Assembly (NCBI GenBank): GCA_014729455.1
Contig: WJJW01000421.1
Coordinates: 1-8,741, forward strand
Direction of reading: 5' to 3'
DNA: 8,741 nucleotides
Source: Candidatus Eiseniibacteriota bacterium
Lineage (GTDB): Bacteria > Eisenbacteria > RBG-16-71-46 > CAIMUX01 > VGJL01
How positions within the stretch are numbered: position 1 is the first letter of the stretch; every line of letters begins with the position of its first letter. The position numbers and the translations under genes are program-made. The notes beneath the pieces were generated by a model. It did not search any database. It was not told the origin of the DNA and saw only the letters and a list, made by a program, of their open reading frames with translations. Shown here piece by piece: positions 5,992 to 8,741 of the stretch.

Positions 5992-7536
5992 GTGAACCAG
6001 ATGACCGCGACGTCGCGCGCCTCCACGGCCGCGCTGGTGGGGATCACCCTTCTCGCCCTGTTCCTCCGGGTCTGGGGGATCACGCGCCAGTCACTCTGGG
6101 TGGACGAGATGTTCACGCTGAAGTACGCGGCCCTCTTCGGGACCCTGACCTGGGACAGCCTGCGGTTCAACCTGCACGGTCCGCTGCACGCCCTGCTCCT
6201 GCACGGGTGGGCGCAGGCGTTCGGTTGGGGGGAGTTCTCGGTTCGCCTCCCGCAGGCTCTGATCGGAACGGCGACGGTCCCGGCCCTGTTCTTCGCCGCC
6301 CGCCGGGCCTTCGGGGGGAGGCTGGCCCTGACGGGAGCCCTCCTGCTCGCGGTCAATCCGTTCCATGTCTGGTACTCGCAGGAGGTCCGCAACTACGCGC
6401 TGCTGATGCTCTGCGCCGTCGGCGCGGTCGCCGCGCTCGAGCGGCTGGACGCCCGGGATCGCGCGGCCGGCGCGCTCCCCCTCGCGCTCGCCTGGATCGC
6501 GGGCCTTCTCAGCAATCTCAGCATGGCATTCCACATCGTCGCGGGAGGGCTCTGGGGAATCGTGCGTTTCCGCCGGCGCACGGCCGCGCTGTTCGGGCTG
6601 ATCCTGGCGGGGCTGCTCGCCGTCGTCGCCCTGCTCCCCTGGGAGATCGAGTTCTTCAACCGGCGCCTCGTGGAGTCGCACGCGCTGCGACTGGAGCCGG
6701 TCCCGGAGCAGGAGAAGCTGCGGGGCGAGGCGACGGCCCCGCTTCTCGGGATCCCGTACGTCGTCTACGCGTTCTCGGTCGGTTTCACCCTGGGGCCGTC
6801 CCTCCGGGAGCTACGCGATGAGCCCGCCCTGCAGACGGTCCGGAGCCACGCGGCGGCGGTCGGGGCGACGGCGGTGGTCTTCGGAATGCTCGGTCTGTTC
6901 GGCCTGGCGGCGTGGATCCGGGGCGGGCCGCGGGAGCGTCTCTGGCTCCTGATGCTGATCGTCCCGATCCTGCTCGCCTATCTGGCCGCGGCGCGCAACA
7001 TCAAGGTGCTGAACCCGCGCTACGCGTCGGTCGCCCTGCCCGCGTATCTCCTCCTCCTCGCCCAGGGCACACAGATGCTCCGGCGCGGTCGCATCGGGAC
7101 CCTGCTCCTGGTCGGCGCGATCGCCCTGAGCACGGTCAGCCTCGTGCAGATGCAGACCCAGCCCCGCTACTGGAGAGAGGACGCGCGTTCGGCGACGCGC
7201 GTGCTTCGCGCGGAGCTCGCGCCCGGGGATCTCCTCGTCGTCGCCGGAACGCTGGAGCCCGTGACCCGCTACTACTGGCCGGAGCTGCTCCGGGAGACGG
7301 AGATCGAACGCCACTACCTCCCGTACCGGGTCGGTCCGGACGTCGAGGCGGAGGCGCGCTCTCTGACGGAGGCGGTCGCGGGCGCGGACCGGACCTTCGT
7401 GCTCTTCTATCGCGACGACTTCCACGATCCCGAAGCGCGCTGGGAGCGATTCCTCCAACGGCGCTACGGGGTCGCGCGGCGCTGGGAGTTTCCTGGAGCG
7501 CGGATCTGGCGGCTCGACGGGAGGGCCGAGCGATGA
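5992..7536 (+). CDS. GT-C family membrane glycosyltransferase (PMT_2/ArnT-like, GT39/GT83 type)
   Basis: A roughly 514-residue polytopic enzyme that should transfer a sugar from a polyprenyl-phosphate donor to an acceptor on the outer face of the membrane. The first helix (about 13-30) is followed by the external-loop motif W36-V-D38-E39 with the acidic residue typical of GT-C enzymes, then NLHGPLHALLLHGW (61-73), RLPQALIG (85-92), and NPFHVWYSQEVRNYALL (122-138), the PMT_2 signature. Hydrophobic helices continue to about residue 385. The last 120 or so residues form a soluble domain, likely periplasmic. The frame is open upstream to GTG 5908, which would overlap the sugar transferase by 11 bases but has no usable ribosome site. 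GTG 5992 (GGGAGG 14 bases upstream) and ATG 6001 are better placed before the first helix; the start is uncertain. The gene ends in an ATGA overlap with the next one. Confidence 0.86.
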   Translation: MNQMTATSRASTAALVGITLLALFLRVWGITRQSLWVDEMFTLKYAALFGTLTWDSLRFNLHGPLHALLLHGWAQAFGWGEFSVRLPQALIGTATVPALFFAARRAFGGRLALTGALLLAVNPFHVWYSQEVRNYALLMLCAVGAVAALERLDARDRAAGALPLALAWIAGLLSNLSMAFHIVAGGLWGIVRFRRRTAALFGLILAGLLAVVALLPWEIEFFNRRLVESHALRLEPVPEQEKLRGEATAPLLGIPYVVYAFSVGFTLGPSLRELRDEPALQTVRSHAAAVGATAVVFGMLGLFGLAAWIRGGPRERLWLLMLIVPILLAYLAAARNIKVLNPRYASVALPAYLLLLAQGTQMLRRGRIGTLLLVGAIALSTVSLVQMQTQPRYWREDARSATRVLRAELAPGDLLVVAGTLEPVTRYYWPELLRETEIERHYLPYRVGPDVEAEARSLTEAVAGADRTFVLFYRDDFHDPEARWERFLQRRYGVARRWEFPGARIWRLDGRAER

Positions 7537-8684
7537 GCGGATCCCGGCGGGTGGTGACGTTCTACAGCGACGCGGCCTACTACGGCGGCGCGGAGGTCTA
7601 CCTGTCGATGCTCGCCCGGCACCTCGACCCGGAGCGTTTCCGGACCACCGCGCTGCTGCCGGACGATCCTCCAGTGAAACGGCTCGAACGCGAGATGGAG
7701 GCGATCGGGGCGCGCGTCGTCCGGCATCCGCGGCCGGGACTGAACTGGATGAACGCGCTGCGGAGGATGCCGTCCGTCTTCCGGGAGATCGGGGGAGAGA
7801 TTCTCCACATCAACCTGCCGAGCACCTACGACGCGGCGGTTTCCGCCGTCGCGGTCGCCGCGCGGCTGGCGGGGTACCGGCGGGTCCTGACCACCGAGCA
7901 CCTCCCGATGATCGAACGGAAGTACCGGAAGTTCCCCGCCAAGCTCCTCTTCAGCGAGGCGATCGACCTGGTCCTGGTCCCGTCCCGGGCGACCCGGGAG
8001 TACGTCGTCCAGCGCCATCGGCTGCCCCTCGAGAAGACGCGGGTCCTGCCGTACGGGATCGAGCGGCCCGCTCCCGTCGACGCGGACACGGCGGCGCGGC
8101 TCCGCGCCGAGACGGCGACTCCGGAGGGGACCTGCCTGATCGGGATCGTGGGGCGGCTCCATCCACGCAAGGGGCATCGCACGCTGTTCGCCGCCCTCTC
8201 GTGCCTGCGGGAGCGGGCGCGCCTGGAGGAGGTCCGGGTCTGGGTGATCGGGGAAGGGGAGGACCGGCCCGCGCTGGAGCGGATCGTCGCCGACCGGGAC
8301 CTCGGAGGGGTCGTCCGGTTTCTCGGTCCCCGGGACGATGCGGCCGGGCTCATGCAGCTGCTCGATCTCCTCGTCGTGCCGTCGCTGGTCGAGACGACTC
8401 CGTTCGTGATTCTCGAGGCGATGGCGGCGGGACGCGCGGTCGTCGCCTCGCGGATCTACGGGATCCCGGAGATGATCGAGCCCGAGGGGAGCGGGCTTCT
8501 GATCGAGCCGGAGGACGTGGCGGGACTCGCCGAGGCTCTGGGGCGGCTGGTCTCCGATCCGGAGCTGCGCGCGCGGTTCGGCGCCCGGGGGCGCGCCCGG
8601 TTCGACGAGCGGTTCACGGCCGCGCGGATGGCGCGGGAGACGGAGGCGGCCTACCTCGACCGCGGGGGGGAGGGACCGGAATGA
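7533..8684 (+). CDS. GT4-type (GT-B fold) cytoplasmic glycosyltransferase
   Basis: A 383-residue retaining glycosyltransferase expected to extend the lipid-linked oligosaccharide from a nucleotide-sugar donor on the cytoplasmic side. The N-terminal half has the GGAEVYLSMLARHL loop-helix (18-31) that receives the acceptor, and a TTEHLP segment (120-125). The C-terminal donor half begins near 202 with GIVGRLHPRKGH (204-215), giving R208 and K213 for the donor phosphates. WVIGEGEDRP (237-246) and VRFLGPRDD (261-269) follow, then the hallmark EX7E motif E287-TTPFVIL-E295 with AMAAGRAVVAS after it. There is no signal peptide or membrane helix. The donor sugar and linkage cannot be told from sequence. 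The start overlaps the preceding stop (ATGA, 7533-7536), and its own stop overlaps the next start the same way, so it is the middle of a coupled series. Confidence 0.92.
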   Translation: MSGSRRVVTFYSDAAYYGGAEVYLSMLARHLDPERFRTTALLPDDPPVKRLEREMEAIGARVVRHPRPGLNWMNALRRMPSVFREIGGEILHINLPSTYDAAVSAVAVAARLAGYRRVLTTEHLPMIERKYRKFPAKLLFSEAIDLVLVPSRATREYVVQRHRLPLEKTRVLPYGIERPAPVDADTAARLRAETATPEGTCLIGIVGRLHPRKGHRTLFAALSCLRERARLEEVRVWVIGEGEDRPALERIVADRDLGGVVRFLGPRDDAAGLMQLLDLLVVPSLVETTPFVILEAMAAGRAVVASRIYGIPEMIEPEGSGLLIEPEDVAGLAEALGRLVSDPELRARFGARGRARFDERFTAARMARETEAAYLDRGGEGPE

Positions 8685-8741
8685 ACCTCCTGCTCGTCAA
8701 CAAGTACCACTTCGTCAAGGGGGGGGCGGAGCGGTACTACC
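8681..8741 (+). CDS. N terminus of a second GT4-like glycosyltransferase, cut by the window end
   Basis: The ATG at 8681 overlaps the previous stop (ATGA) and is preceded by GGGGAGGGAC, a good ribosome site. Twenty codons are visible, reading a beta strand MNLLLVN followed by KYHFVKGGAERYY. The KGGAE-x-Y loop is the standard opening of GT4 enzymes and parallels GGAEVY in the gene before it. The rest lies outside the window, so specificity cannot be judged. An 8-base G run (8719-8726) encodes the Lys-Gly-Gly-Ala part. Confidence 0.8.
   Translation, partial: MNLLLVNKYHFVKGGAERYY

Noticed and set aside
6912..7532. Upstream extension of the GT4 frame by about 207 codons
   Set aside because: This part is an out-of-frame shadow of the GT-C gene. 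The GT4 domain starts naturally at ATG 7533 with an ATGA overlap.

Overview
This is a GC-rich bacterial window in which every gene I can support reads rightward. It is part of a cell-surface polysaccharide or glycolipid assembly locus. GC-rich third positions, tight ATGA gene overlaps, and both an O-antigen ligase/polymerase-type protein and a polyprenyl-phosphate sugar transferase suggest an environmental, probably Gram-negative bacterium. I cannot name the phylum; uncultured high-GC lineages fit, but that is a guess. I see no rRNA, tRNA, CRISPR array, insertion sequence or phage gene.

Left module (1-4255). An unrecognised Arg/Ala-rich protein, cut by the window edge, is followed four bases later by a cytoplasmic-looking alkaline-phosphatase-superfamily phosphodiesterase. 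Next come a YbhN/LPG_synthase_TM-type multispanning protein (4-base overlap) and an O-antigen ligase/Wzy-like membrane protein (11-base overlap). The last three are arranged for translational coupling.

Decayed junction (4256-5105). No intact gene is evident. An exported-protein N terminus runs in one frame into the C-terminal end of an endonuclease/exonuclease/phosphatase (EEP) domain. That domain is then broken by an exact 8-base tandem duplication (4754-4769). Just past the wreck is the best promoter of the window, TTGACC-17-TATACT (4879-4907), with a perfect 6+4+6 inverted repeat over its -10/+1 region. It would start a leader of about 190 nt with several possible hairpins and a perfect but apparently orphan Shine-Dalgarno sequence.

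Right module (5106-8741). The small polyprenyl-phosphate glycosylphosphotransferase should load the first sugar phosphate onto the lipid carrier. It is followed by a GT-C/ArnT-like membrane glycosyltransferase, a GT4-type cytoplasmic glycosyltransferase, and the first 20 codons of a further GT4-like enzyme (8681 onward), the last two joined by ATGA overlaps. Taken together, the right module initiates and extends a lipid-linked glycan in the cytoplasm and adds sugars outside. The left module supplies a possible polymerase/ligase and a possible lipid transporter. The export machinery (Wzx, Wza/Wzc) is not in the window.

The components are known families. The least ordinary parts are the regulated-looking promoter and leader placed in a decayed gene, and the coupled phosphodiesterase-YbhN-ligase cassette.
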